DNA of 64,000 nucleotides from Planctomycetota bacterium (lineage in GTDB: Bacteria; Planctomycetota; UBA1135; UBA2386). Shown here in pieces: positions 35,226-42,854 of the stretch. The DNA lies in contig JADJPQ010000001.1 in NCBI GenBank assembly GCA_016713175.1, forward strand, positions 1,019,001-1,083,000, given 5' to 3'. The position numbers and the translations under genes are program-made. How positions within the stretch are numbered: position 1 is the first letter of the stretch; each line of letters starts with the position of its first letter. The notes beneath the pieces were generated by a model. That model searched no databases. It worked only from the letters and a program-made list of their open reading frames with translations, and was not told where the DNA came from.

Positions 35226-35842
35226 TGGCGTGGCATCTGCCGCTCGTGCTGCTGACGCCGACGCTGCTGTGTCTGCTGGCGGCGCTGGCGGCGGCTGCCT
35301 GGGCGCGCCGCGGGGTCCCCTGGTTCCTGCTGCTGCCGGCGTGGGCCCTGTCGGCGCTGAATCACGGCTTGTGGACCGCGCGGGCCGAGTTTGCCGGGCC
35401 GGTGCTGCAATGGTGTCGCGTCGATGACCCGGGTATCGCGTTGTCGATCGTCGTGCTGCCGCTGTCGGCGCTCGTGGTCTGGCGCTGGCGCGCCGATCCC
35501 GAGGTCGCCGCGCTGCGGGCCGTGCCGCGGCGGTTGCCGTTGCTGCAGGCAGCGCTCGCGGCAACGTGCTTCCTGCCGCTGCCGACGCTGTTGTGGCTCC
35601 TGACCGGTGCAGGACCATGGCGCTGGCGCATCGCCGGTGCGCGCTGGTGGTTCGCTGGCGGTTTCGTCGTCGCGACCCTGACCTGGCGATGGCCCGGTGC
35701 GGTCGATGCGGTCGGCGCCGTGGTGCTCGGCGCCGCCGTCCTTGCGGTCAGGCCGTTCTCGCGAACGCAGCGCTGCGTCCGTTGGCTGTTGGCGTTCGGC
35801 GCGGTGCTCGCGGCGTGGCGGGCTGTCGCGCCGTGGTGGTGA
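35225..35842 (+). CDS. Multi-pass membrane protein, hypothetical
   Basis: The 205-residue product begins at the ATG overlapping the C45 gene's stop (TGATG), so it is coupled. At least five hydrophobic helices are visible (LPLVLLTPTLLCLLAALAAA, VPWFLLLPAWALSAL, IALSIVVLPLSALVVW, LLQAALAATCFLPLPTLLW, AVDAVGAVVLGAAVLAV), with Arg/Trp-rich loops. No family recognised. Its place behind the C45 hydrolase at the edge of the pigment locus suggests a membrane role in that pathway, as inference only. Confidence 0.65.
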   Translation: MAWHLPLVLLTPTLLCLLAALAAAAWARRGVPWFLLLPAWALSALNHGLWTARAEFAGPVLQWCRVDDPGIALSIVVLPLSALVVWRWRADPEVAALRAVPRRLPLLQAALAATCFLPLPTLLWLLTGAGPWRWRIAGARWWFAGGFVVATLTWRWPGAVDAVGAVVLGAAVLAVRPFSRTQRCVRWLLAFGAVLAAWRAVAPWW

Positions 35843-35851
35843 TGGCGAACG

Positions 35852-36715
35852 TCAGATGGCGATGGCCTGCAGGTGGCGCGACGGGAACTGTTCTTCGTCG
35901 GCAACGACGGTGAAGCCGGCGGCGCGCAGTTCGGCGCCGGCATCGAGCGCGTGCCACGCCTGCACGAACGGTTCGTGCACGCGCCGCGCCAGCCAGCGGT
36001 AATACGGTCCCCGCCAGCCAAAGCGCCGCCACAGCCGCCAGGCAGAGACCCGAAGTTGCGTTGGGCTCGGTTCGCAGATGGCCAGCCGGCCGCCGGGTCG
36101 CAGAACGCGATGGAACTCGCGCAGCGCCTGCCGCGCGAACGTCGGCGGCAGTTCGTGCAGCAGGAAACAGGCAGCGACCGCGGCGAAACGCGCGTCCGGG
36201 AACGGCAGGCGTTCGGCGACGCCCTGCACGAAGCGCACGTCAGGGTGCTGGCGCGCTGCATGTTGCAGCAGATACGGCGATGGATCGAGGCCCCAGACCT
36301 CGCCGGCGCCGCGGCGCAGCAGATCGGCGGCGGTGCTGCCGCCAGCCGTGCCGACGTCGAGCACGCTGTCGGCCGGCAGCAGATGTGCGGCGATCCGCTG
36401 GCGCGCAGCGCGCATGTGGCCGAGCATCATCCGTTCGAAACCGTGCACGTAGCCCTTGGTGATGCTCCGCGACCAGTTGCCGTTTGGCAGGTTGTGGAAC
36501 TCCTGCAGCAGGTACTTGGGCAACTGCTCGGCACCGGGAACGCCGGCCGGCAGTTCGACCGGGCGGCGGCGGCGTAGGAAGCTCCACACCAGGCGGGCCA
36601 GTTCCCACGGCAGCCATGGTCGCAGCCGGTCGGGCCAGGCCGTCGGCAACTCGGTCGTCGCCCAGCGCACCGCGGGAGGATCGGCGTTCGGGTTGTGCAC
36701 TGCGGAGTCGATCAC
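35852..36715 (-). CDS. Class I SAM-dependent methyltransferase (UbiE/Methyltransf_11-like)
   Basis: The 287-residue product starts at a GTG. The SAM-binding loop is SVLDVGTAGGSTAADLL, followed by GEVWGLDPSPYLL (motif II acidic residue), VRFVQGVAERLPFPDARFAA (motif III) and REFHRVLRPGGRLAICEPSP (motif IV). An N-terminal extension of about 110 residues carries FERMMLGHM. Likely methylates a small molecule or lipid precursor. It is 31 bp downstream of the polysaccharide deacetylase on the same strand, and both are divergent from the ACP operon. Methyltransferases are common in aryl-polyene clusters, which fits the setting. Confidence 0.8.
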   Translation of the reverse strand: MIDSAVHNPNADPPAVRWATTELPTAWPDRLRPWLPWELARLVWSFLRRRRPVELPAGVPGAEQLPKYLLQEFHNLPNGNWSRSITKGYVHGFERMMLGHMRAARQRIAAHLLPADSVLDVGTAGGSTAADLLRRGAGEVWGLDPSPYLLQHAARQHPDVRFVQGVAERLPFPDARFAAVAACFLLHELPPTFARQALREFHRVLRPGGRLAICEPSPTQLRVSAWRLWRRFGWRGPYYRWLARRVHEPFVQAWHALDAGAELRAAGFTVVADEEQFPSRHLQAIAI

Positions 36716-36746
36716 GCGGCGATCGTCGAAGGTCGCCTGGCGGCGG

Positions 36747-37553
36747 TCAAGCGGACCGGGTGCCGTCGAGCGGATCGAGCTCGTCGAGTCGGATGCTGCG
36801 CAGTCCGCGCGCGCTCATCGTCGTCAGCAGTTCGCGCAGCGCGGCGAGCGTCGGCGTGCGATCCGCGCTGCCGCCGAGCCCACGGCCGTCGTGCAGGGTC
36901 AGGATTGCGCCGGGTACCAAGTGTGGTCGCAGCCGTGCGACGATTGCCGCCGCCGGGCGACCGAGCGTGTCGAGGCCGCGGGCGGTCCACGACCAGCAAC
37001 GCACCGGCTGCCGCAGGCGCGTCAACGCCTGGCGCAGGGTTGGCACCCGCAAACCGATCGGCGGCCGGAAGGCCGTGGGCCGCTCGCCGGTGATTGCGGC
37101 GATCGCGTCGATGCCCCGTTCGATCTCCGCCGCCATCGCTTTCGCTGGCAGGAAATGGAACGAATGCGCGTGCCGGTGCGAATGCGAGCCGATCTGGTGG
37201 CCGGCAGCGATGAGGCGGCGGACCAGATCGGGATACGCGCTGGCGCGGTTGCCGACCAGGAAGAACGTCGCCCTGGCGTCGTGTTCGCGCAGCAACTCCA
37301 GCGCCCGCGGCGTGATCTCCGGGTCGGGGCCGTCATCGAACGTCAGGGCCAGGCCTGGACTGCTCGGCGCGCCGCGCCATGACGTCGGCACGATCCATTG
37401 GCTCCTGGGGGAGACGATGTGGAACGTCAGCCAGCCGAATGCCAGCACCACGGTCGCGGCGGAGACCATGGGTGGCCACGGGGTCGGCAGCACGGTCCAC
37501 GCCGCCAGGATGACACAGCCTGTCGCCAGGGCGATCTGGATCTGGGGCGGCAC
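36747..37553 (-). CDS. Polysaccharide deacetylase (NodB-type) with N-terminal TM helices
   Basis: 268 residues from a GTG at 37553; an ATG at 37469 would drop the first helix. Two hydrophobic segments precede the NodB domain. Motif 1 is LALTFDDGPDPEITP (catalytic and metal Asp), motif 2 is IGSHSHRHAHS (zinc histidines), motif 3 is RPPIGLRVPTL, and a late LTLHDG completes the set. All expected catalytic residues appear present. It would remove acetyl groups from an amino-sugar or glycan. It is divergent from the ACP gene (168-bp gap) and in tandem with the methyltransferase. Confidence 0.85.
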   Translation of the reverse strand: MPPQIQIALATGCVILAAWTVLPTPWPPMVSAATVVLAFGWLTFHIVSPRSQWIVPTSWRGAPSSPGLALTFDDGPDPEITPRALELLREHDARATFFLVGNRASAYPDLVRRLIAAGHQIGSHSHRHAHSFHFLPAKAMAAEIERGIDAIAAITGERPTAFRPPIGLRVPTLRQALTRLRQPVRCWSWTARGLDTLGRPAAAIVARLRPHLVPGAILTLHDGRGLGGSADRTPTLAALRELLTTMSARGLRSIRLDELDPLDGTRSA

Positions 37554-37721
37554 GGCAACAACGTTCGCGGGGAGTGGTCGCAGGGTCAAGGTCGGGTCCG
37601 GCAACCGGCCCGGGCGGCGTGGGTCGATTTCGTATGTTCGCGGTGACGTTGCGGTGGATTGTCGGTCGCGGCGCCGCGGCCTTGCGGTCGTCGACGATGG
37701 CCGTATGGTGCCGAGCCTCAG

Positions 37722-38018
37722 ATGAGCCAAACCGACGCGACCCTCGAGGACCAGCTCAAACGCCTGATCGTGGATACCCTCGCTCTCGAGGATGTCGCCC
37801 CCGAGAGCATCGACACCAACGCGCCGCTGTTCGGCGAAGGTCTCGGCCTCGATTCGATCGACGCGCTGGAGATCGCGTTGGCGATCCACGCGCGGTTCGG
37901 CGTGCGCACCGTTGCCAACGACGAGAAGAACCGCGAGTACTACCACTCGATCAAATCGCTGGCGGACTTCGTGCGGGCGCGGCAAGGTGAGGCACAGGCG
38001 TCGGCAGCGCCGGCCTGA
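37722..38018 (+). CDS. Acyl carrier protein of aryl-polyene type
   Basis: The 98-residue product contains FGEGLGLDSIDALEIALAI, with Ser45 as the phosphopantetheine attachment site. This motif, followed by HARFGV, is the form found in ACPs of aryl-polyene clusters. It would carry the growing polyene for the ketosynthase pair encoded at 45867-47695. It is the first gene of an eleven-gene tightly packed set; the next gene begins 11 bp after its stop. Aryl-polyene loci usually have two ACPs; only one is seen here. Confidence 0.9.
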   Translation: MSQTDATLEDQLKRLIVDTLALEDVAPESIDTNAPLFGEGLGLDSIDALEIALAIHARFGVRTVANDEKNREYYHSIKSLADFVRARQGEAQASAAPA

Positions 38019-38028
38019 GCGAGGAACG

Positions 38029-38610
38029 GTGGCGAACGGTCCGGCGCGCGGCAAGGCGATCCCGATCGCGCTCGGCATCGCGCTGGCGATCTACCCGGTG
38101 GCCGTGTGGGCGGGGCTCGCGCATCACGATGTGCGCACGGTGGCGATCCTGCTGCTGCTGGTGCTGGGACCATTGTTGGTGTTGACCTGGCGGCGGGCAG
38201 GCGGCGCGGCGTTCGGCGCCCTGCTGGCGCCGCTGTTGACCGTCGTGGCGATCGCGGTGTCGGCGGTCGTCGATGATCCGGGCTGGTTGCTGCTCGAGCC
38301 CGTCGTGATCAGTGCGGCGCTGCTGCTGGCGTTCGGGGTCACGCTGCGCCACGGGGCGATGCCGATGGTCGAACGCTTTGCCCGGCTGCAGGACCCCCAG
38401 CTGTCGTTCGACAAGCAGCAATGGTGCCGGACCTGGACCTGGATCTGGTGCAGCTTCTTCGTCGTCAACGGTGTGACGTCGGGGACGCTCGCCGTGGCCG
38501 CACCGATGACGTGGTGGGTGGCCTACACGACGACGCTTGCGTACGTGCTGATGGGACTCCTGTTCGCGACCGAGTGGTTGCTGCGGCGGCGGCGCTTCTT
38601 CCGTGGCTGA
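38029..38610 (+). CDS. COG4648-type membrane protein of aryl-polyene cluster
   Basis: 193 residues from a GTG 11 bp after the ACP stop. Five or six helices are visible (IPIALGIALAIYPVAVWAGL, VAILLLLVLGPLLVLTW, GALLAPLLTVVAIAVSAVV, LLEPVVISAALLLAFGVTL, and WWVAYTTTLAYVLMGLLFA). The stretch PMVERFARLQDPQLSFDKQQ followed by YCRTWT-like WCRTWTWIWCSFFVVNG is characteristic of the COG4648 family found between ACP and ligase genes in aryl-polyene operons. Its exact role is unknown; it overlaps the next gene by 8 bp. Confidence 0.8.
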   Translation: MANGPARGKAIPIALGIALAIYPVAVWAGLAHHDVRTVAILLLLVLGPLLVLTWRRAGGAAFGALLAPLLTVVAIAVSAVVDDPGWLLLEPVVISAALLLAFGVTLRHGAMPMVERFARLQDPQLSFDKQQWCRTWTWIWCSFFVVNGVTSGTLAVAAPMTWWVAYTTTLAYVLMGLLFATEWLLRRRRFFRG

Positions 38611-40033
38611 GTCCTGCCGAGGTGCCGTCGTCGGGCGCAATGGCGTCTGCCGTGACGCGGGCAGCCTGATGAGTGCGGCGCACGACCTGGCGGCCGCGCT
38701 GCCGGCGGCGACCGCGGGGTCGCAGGTGGCGTTCGCGTTCGAGAGCGATCATGCGGCGTTCGTCGTGGCCCTGTGGGCCACCTGGGCGGGCCGGCACGCA
38801 GTGGCGCTGCCGTTCGATGCGCGACGAACGGCCGTGGCGTCGACCTTGCAATTGCCGGACGTGATGGCGTTCCTGCACGACACGGGCGCGGGGCGCGGCA
38901 TCGACGTCGCGGTGCGCGCCTGGCCGGCTACCGCAGTGGCCGCCACGGGCGAACTGCCGATCGGGGCGTTGACTTCGTGCGTGCCGAACGCGGCGGGGGC
39001 CATCGACCGATGGTCCATCGCGGCAGCGACGCTGCAACAGCAGGTGGCCGCGTTCGTCGGCATCAGTTCGCTGCGGGCCTCGGATCGACTGGCGGTGACC
39101 TACGCGCCGGGCCATCTGCCGGCGCTGGTGCCAGGCGTGCTCGGTCCGCTGCAACTGGGGGCGACCGTCGTCGGTGCCGCATCCTTGCCGGTCGCGGACC
39201 TGGCCGCGCACCTGCGGCAGCACGCAGTGACGGCGTTGCTGTCGTCGCCGGACCGGTTGCGCGAACTGGCGCGGCAACCGGACGGTACGTGGGCAGCGTT
39301 GCGATGGGTCGGCACGCTTGGCGAGATCGATGACCGCACTGCCGCGAGGTGGCACCGACGGCATGGCGTCCTGGTGCAGGAGCTGTTGCCGCGGAACCGG
39401 CCGTCCGCGGAACGTTCGCTGGAGCAGGCGTTGCTCGCGGTTGCGACCGTTGACGATGCCGCGGTGTGCCAGGGATCCGATGGTCGATGGTTGGCGTGGG
39501 TTGCCGCCGATGCGCCGGCGCCGGATCTGTCCGCCGCGTTGGCATCGGCCGCCGCCGTCGCTCTGCCGGGAGTGCCGCCGCCGCTTCTTTCGGTGCACGA
39601 CCGGCTGCCACGCGACGTCAACGGCAACCTGCCGGCGGGCGCCATCGCCGGTGCCGTCGGCCGGCGTCGCGATGGCCGACCGGTCGATCGCCAACTCATC
39701 CACGGGGCGGCCGAGCGAACGCCGGACGGCTGGTCGCTGCCGGTGACGATGCCGGTGGACTACCCCGGCTTCGACGGTCACTTCGACGGCTACCCGGTGC
39801 TGTCCGGCGTCGTGCAGGTGCACGACGTCGTGCTGCCGGCGTTGCGCCGTGTCGCCGCGGGCCAAGGCGCGGCCGTCGAGTTCGCCGACCTGAAGTTCCT
39901 GGCCCGGATCGCGCCCGGCGACCAGGTGGCGGTGCAGGTGCAGCTGTTGCCCGATGGCACCGGTGCCAGCTTTGCGCTGTTCCGTGGTGCCACGAAGTGC
40001 TCGACCGGCCGCGTGCGCTGGGAGCGCCGATGA
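38603..40033 (+). CDS. AMP-ligase-like/dehydratase fusion protein
   Basis: 476 residues from a GTG at 38603; an ATG at 38669 is an alternative that removes an unusual 22-residue head. The N-terminal 340 residues have the fold pattern of acyl-CoA ligase/adenylation proteins, but the P-loop normally reading TSGTTG is LTSCVPNAAGA and the later YGxTE/GE region is poor. DRLPRDVNGNLP resembles the PRxxxGK hinge but lacks the lysine. The C-terminal 120 residues are a hotdog dehydratase (FabA/ApeI-like): YPGFDGHFDGYPVLSGVVQ, with the family histidine and VLSG in place of VLPG, and KFLARIAPGDQV. It would load and/or dehydrate ACP-bound intermediates. It overlaps the glycosyltransferase start by 4 bp. 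Confidence 0.75.
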   Translation: MAESCRGAVVGRNGVCRDAGSLMSAAHDLAAALPAATAGSQVAFAFESDHAAFVVALWATWAGRHAVALPFDARRTAVASTLQLPDVMAFLHDTGAGRGIDVAVRAWPATAVAATGELPIGALTSCVPNAAGAIDRWSIAAATLQQQVAAFVGISSLRASDRLAVTYAPGHLPALVPGVLGPLQLGATVVGAASLPVADLAAHLRQHAVTALLSSPDRLRELARQPDGTWAALRWVGTLGEIDDRTAARWHRRHGVLVQELLPRNRPSAERSLEQALLAVATVDDAAVCQGSDGRWLAWVAADAPAPDLSAALASAAAVALPGVPPPLLSVHDRLPRDVNGNLPAGAIAGAVGRRRDGRPVDRQLIHGAAERTPDGWSLPVTMPVDYPGFDGHFDGYPVLSGVVQVHDVVLPALRRVAAGQGAAVEFADLKFLARIAPGDQVAVQVQLLPDGTGASFALFRGATKCSTGRVRWERR

Positions 40034-40776
40034 ACGCCGCGGTGCGGATCTGCGCGCTGGTGCCGACCTACGACAATCCGCGGACGGTGCGTGGCGTCGT
40101 CGAACGTCTGCGCGCGCACCTCGCCGATGTGCTGGTCGTCGACGACGGCAGCGGGCCGGACGGCCGCGCGGTCTGCGCGCAACTGGCGCGCGATGGGCTG
40201 GCGAGCGTGCACCACCAGGACCGCAACCGCGGCAAGGGCGCGGCGATGAAGCGGGGCTTTGTGTTGGCCCGGCAACGCGGCTTCACGCACGCGCTTCAGG
40301 TCGACGCCGATGGGCAGCACGATCTCGACTGCGTGCCGACGTTCGTGCGGGCCGCGAACGCCGAGCCGACGGCGCTGGTGCTCGCCTATCCGGTCTATGA
40401 CCACACCGCGCCGGCGGTCCGGCTCGCGGCGCGCAAGTTCACCCGTTTCTGGGTCGACTTCGAGGTCGGTCGCAAAGGCCTGATCCGCGATGCGTTGATC
40501 GGTTTCCGGGTCTATCCGCTGGCGACGACGCTGCAGGTCGGCGCGCGCGGCAACCACATGGAATACGAAGTGGAGATCGCGGTGCGGATGGCGAGGGCCT
40601 CGGTGCCGATCGTCAACCTGCCGGTCGGCGTGCGTTATCTGCCGAAGTCCGAGGGCGGAGTGTCGCACTTCCGTCCGATCCTGGACAATCTGCGCTTGTC
40701 GTGGATGCACGCACGGATCTGCACGGCGATGTCGATGCGGGCGGTGTTCGGCCGGCTGCTGCCGGGACGCCGATGA
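40030..40776 (+). CDS. Family 2 glycosyltransferase
   Basis: 248 residues from the ATG overlapping the previous stop. The GT-A fold is clear: ICALVPTYDNPRTVRGVVE, LADVLVVDDGSGPDG, NRGKGAAMKRGFVLA, and HALQVDADGQHDLDCVP with the DxD metal motif. ALIGFRVYPL and NHMEYEVEIAVRMARASVPIV are the acceptor side. It resembles the GT domain that in many aryl-polyene loci is joined to an acyltransferase; here they are separate genes overlapping by 4 bp. Predicted to attach a sugar to the lipid carrier of the pigment. Confidence 0.85.
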   Translation: MNAAVRICALVPTYDNPRTVRGVVERLRAHLADVLVVDDGSGPDGRAVCAQLARDGLASVHHQDRNRGKGAAMKRGFVLARQRGFTHALQVDADGQHDLDCVPTFVRAANAEPTALVLAYPVYDHTAPAVRLAARKFTRFWVDFEVGRKGLIRDALIGFRVYPLATTLQVGARGNHMEYEVEIAVRMARASVPIVNLPVGVRYLPKSEGGVSHFRPILDNLRLSWMHARICTAMSMRAVFGRLLPGRR

Positions 40777-41744
40777 CCGCCAAGGCGACGGCTCCGACTC
40801 CCGCGCCTTCGCATCGCGGCGACGCCGAATGGCTGTCGATGCGCGAGCGCGGCACGGTGCTCGGCATCCGCGCCGCGTACTGGCTGGCGATCGCGGTCGG
40901 GCGTTCGGCGATGCGCCCGTTGGTGGCGCTGGTGGCGATGTGGTACGCGCTGTTCGATCGCAAGGTCGTACGGGCCTCGCGCGCCTGGCTGTTGCGCGTG
41001 CATGGCCGACCCGCCGGCTTCTGGCAGGTCTATCGCCATCTGCGGACGTTCGCCCAGGTGACGCTCGACAAGGTCTACCTGCTGACCGACCACACCCGGG
41101 CCTTGCGCTTCACGCGCACCGGCCACGAACTGCTGGCGGCGCAATTCGCCAGCGGCCAGGGTGCCATCCTGCTCGGGGCCCATCTGGGCAGCTACGAGGC
41201 CATGCGCGCCGGCGGCGAGACCACCGACCTGCCGATCGAGATCCTCGGTTACTTCGCCAATTCGCGGATGATCAACTCGCTGCTCGCCAGGCTGTCGCCG
41301 CGCGCGGCGGCCAAGGTGATCCACCTCGGCGACGATCCGATCGGGGTGATGACGCGGGTGCAGGACAGCCTCGCCGCCGGCCGCTTCATTGCGACGATGG
41401 GCGATCGCACGGGACTGACCGATCGCATCGTCCGGGCGCCGTTCTTCGGCCAGGAAGCGTCGTTCCCGGCCGGCCCGTTCCTGCTGGCGTCGGTGCTGCG
41501 CTGTCCGGTGTATCTGGTGTTGGGCCTGTATCGCGCGCCGGATTGCTACGACCTGCACTGCGAACGCTTTGCCGAGCGGATCGAATTGCCGCGGCAGGAT
41601 CGCGCCGCGCGGCTACAGCAGTGGGTCAGGCGTTACGCCGAACGGGTCGAGCATCACGCTCGCAGTGCGCCGGACAACTGGTTCAACTTCTTCGATTTCT
41701 GGGCGGCGCCACCAGCGGCGCCGCCCTCGCCGCCACCGCCATGA
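40773..41744 (+). CDS. LpxL/HtrB-type lysophospholipid acyltransferase
   Basis: 323 residues from ATG at 40773. It has an N-terminal hydrophobic region (YWLAIAVGRSAMRPLVALVA) and the lipid-A acyltransferase core GQGAILLGAHLGSYEAMRAGG, where His-x5-Glu is replaced in family members by HLGSYE, then PRAAAKVIHLGDDPIGVM, RFIATMGDRTGLTDRIVRAPFFG, and SVLRCPVYLVLGLYR. It would transfer the polyenoyl or another acyl chain to a glycolipid in the inner membrane. A proline-rich tail closes it. It overlaps both neighbours by 4 bp. Confidence 0.85.
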   Translation: MTAKATAPTPAPSHRGDAEWLSMRERGTVLGIRAAYWLAIAVGRSAMRPLVALVAMWYALFDRKVVRASRAWLLRVHGRPAGFWQVYRHLRTFAQVTLDKVYLLTDHTRALRFTRTGHELLAAQFASGQGAILLGAHLGSYEAMRAGGETTDLPIEILGYFANSRMINSLLARLSPRAAAKVIHLGDDPIGVMTRVQDSLAAGRFIATMGDRTGLTDRIVRAPFFGQEASFPAGPFLLASVLRCPVYLVLGLYRAPDCYDLHCERFAERIELPRQDRAARLQQWVRRYAERVEHHARSAPDNWFNFFDFWAAPPAAPPSPPPP

Positions 41745-42163
41745 GCCGTCTGAGCCGACCAGGCCACGCCGTCACCAGCGAGTTCCCGATCGGGCTGCAT
41801 CACTGCGATCCGCTCGGCGTCGCCTGGCATGGGCGCTATTTCGAGTGGCTCGAACTGGCGCGCACGGCGCTGTTCAGGAGCCGCGACCTCGACGTCGACC
41901 AGATCCGCGCGCTCGGGCACCGGATGTACGTCGTCGATGCGCGCTGCCGCTACATGGCGCCGCTCGGCTATGGTGAGATCGCGCGCATCACCGCGTGGTT
42001 CGCCGCTGTGCAACCATTGATCCGCGTCGCCTACGACATCTACAATCCAGCCACCGGACGCTGGAGTGCGCGGGCGACCACGGTGCTCGCCACGACTGCC
42101 GCCGATGGCACCCTGCTAGAGGCCACCCCCGATGCGCTGCTCGCCCGCCTGCCTGTCCGCTAG
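41741..42163 (+). CDS. Hotdog thioesterase (4HBT)
   Basis: The 140-residue product has the 4-hydroxybenzoyl-CoA thioesterase-type motif FPIGLHHCDPLGVAWHGRYF, including the catalytic Asp and the aromatic position, then EWLELARTALF. Length matches single-domain thioesterases of aryl-polyene clusters, which release or edit acyl groups on the ACP. It overlaps the acyltransferase by 4 bp and the LolA-like gene by 32 bp. Confidence 0.85.
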   Translation: MSRLSRPGHAVTSEFPIGLHHCDPLGVAWHGRYFEWLELARTALFRSRDLDVDQIRALGHRMYVVDARCRYMAPLGYGEIARITAWFAAVQPLIRVAYDIYNPATGRWSARATTVLATTAADGTLLEATPDALLARLPVR

Positions 42164-42854
42164 TTTCGTGACCGTCGTCGGGTTGGCGGCGCAGACGCCG
42201 GCTGGATCGGCGCCGTCGCCGACCACGCCAGCGGTCACGGCGACCGCACCAGCAGCGCCGACGGCGCTGCGCGAGCGGCCGCGTCCCGCCGATGCCAAGG
42301 CGTTGCTCGGCGTGTTCGCGCGCATGCCCGGGTTGGAAGCGACCTGGGAGGAAGCGAAGCACATCGGGTTGCTGGCAGCGCCGTTGCGGAGTTCGGGCCG
42401 GTTGTTGTTCCTGCCGCCGGGCTATCTGTATCGCGCCGTCGAGAAGCCGGAGACCGGCTCGCTGCGGATCACGCCAGACGAACTGCAGGTCGAGGACAAA
42501 GCGCATCGCGAGACCATCGATCTGCAGCGCAGCGACACCGTCCGGACGTTCGTCACGGCCCTGGTGCAGGTGTTTGCCGGCAACGAGGCGACGCTGCAGA
42601 AGGCGTTCGCCGTGACCTATGCGCCCGCTGCGGCCGACGTGCGGGCGTGGACGCTGACCCTGAAACCCAAGGAAGAACGGCTCGGCAGGTTGATGCGCGA
42701 ACTGGTGCTGCGCGGCGAAGGCGAGGCCGTGCTCGCCATCGAAGTCACCGATCCGAACGGCGATCGCACGACCACGCGCATCCTGACCGCCGACATCGCG
42801 CGGAAGTTCGACACCGCCGAGAAGCAGCGTTGGTTCGGGATCGCGCCGAAATGA
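42132..42854 (+). CDS. LolA-like outer-membrane lipoprotein carrier
   Basis: The 240-residue product has a weak export signal (SASFVTVVGLAAQTPAG) and a Pro/Ala/Thr linker, then a LolA-type fold: AKALLGVFARMPGLEATWEE, SSGRLLFLPPGYLYRAVEKP, SLRITPDELQVED, and later WTLTLKPKEERLGRLMRELV. It should carry hydrophobic pigment-lipid or lipoproteins across the periplasm together with the MMPL exporter that follows, whose start overlaps its stop by 4 bp. Confidence 0.8.
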   Translation: MRCSPACLSASFVTVVGLAAQTPAGSAPSPTTPAVTATAPAAPTALRERPRPADAKALLGVFARMPGLEATWEEAKHIGLLAAPLRSSGRLLFLPPGYLYRAVEKPETGSLRITPDELQVEDKAHRETIDLQRSDTVRTFVTALVQVFAGNEATLQKAFAVTYAPAAADVRAWTLTLKPKEERLGRLMRELVLRGEGEAVLAIEVTDPNGDRTTTRILTADIARKFDTAEKQRWFGIAPK

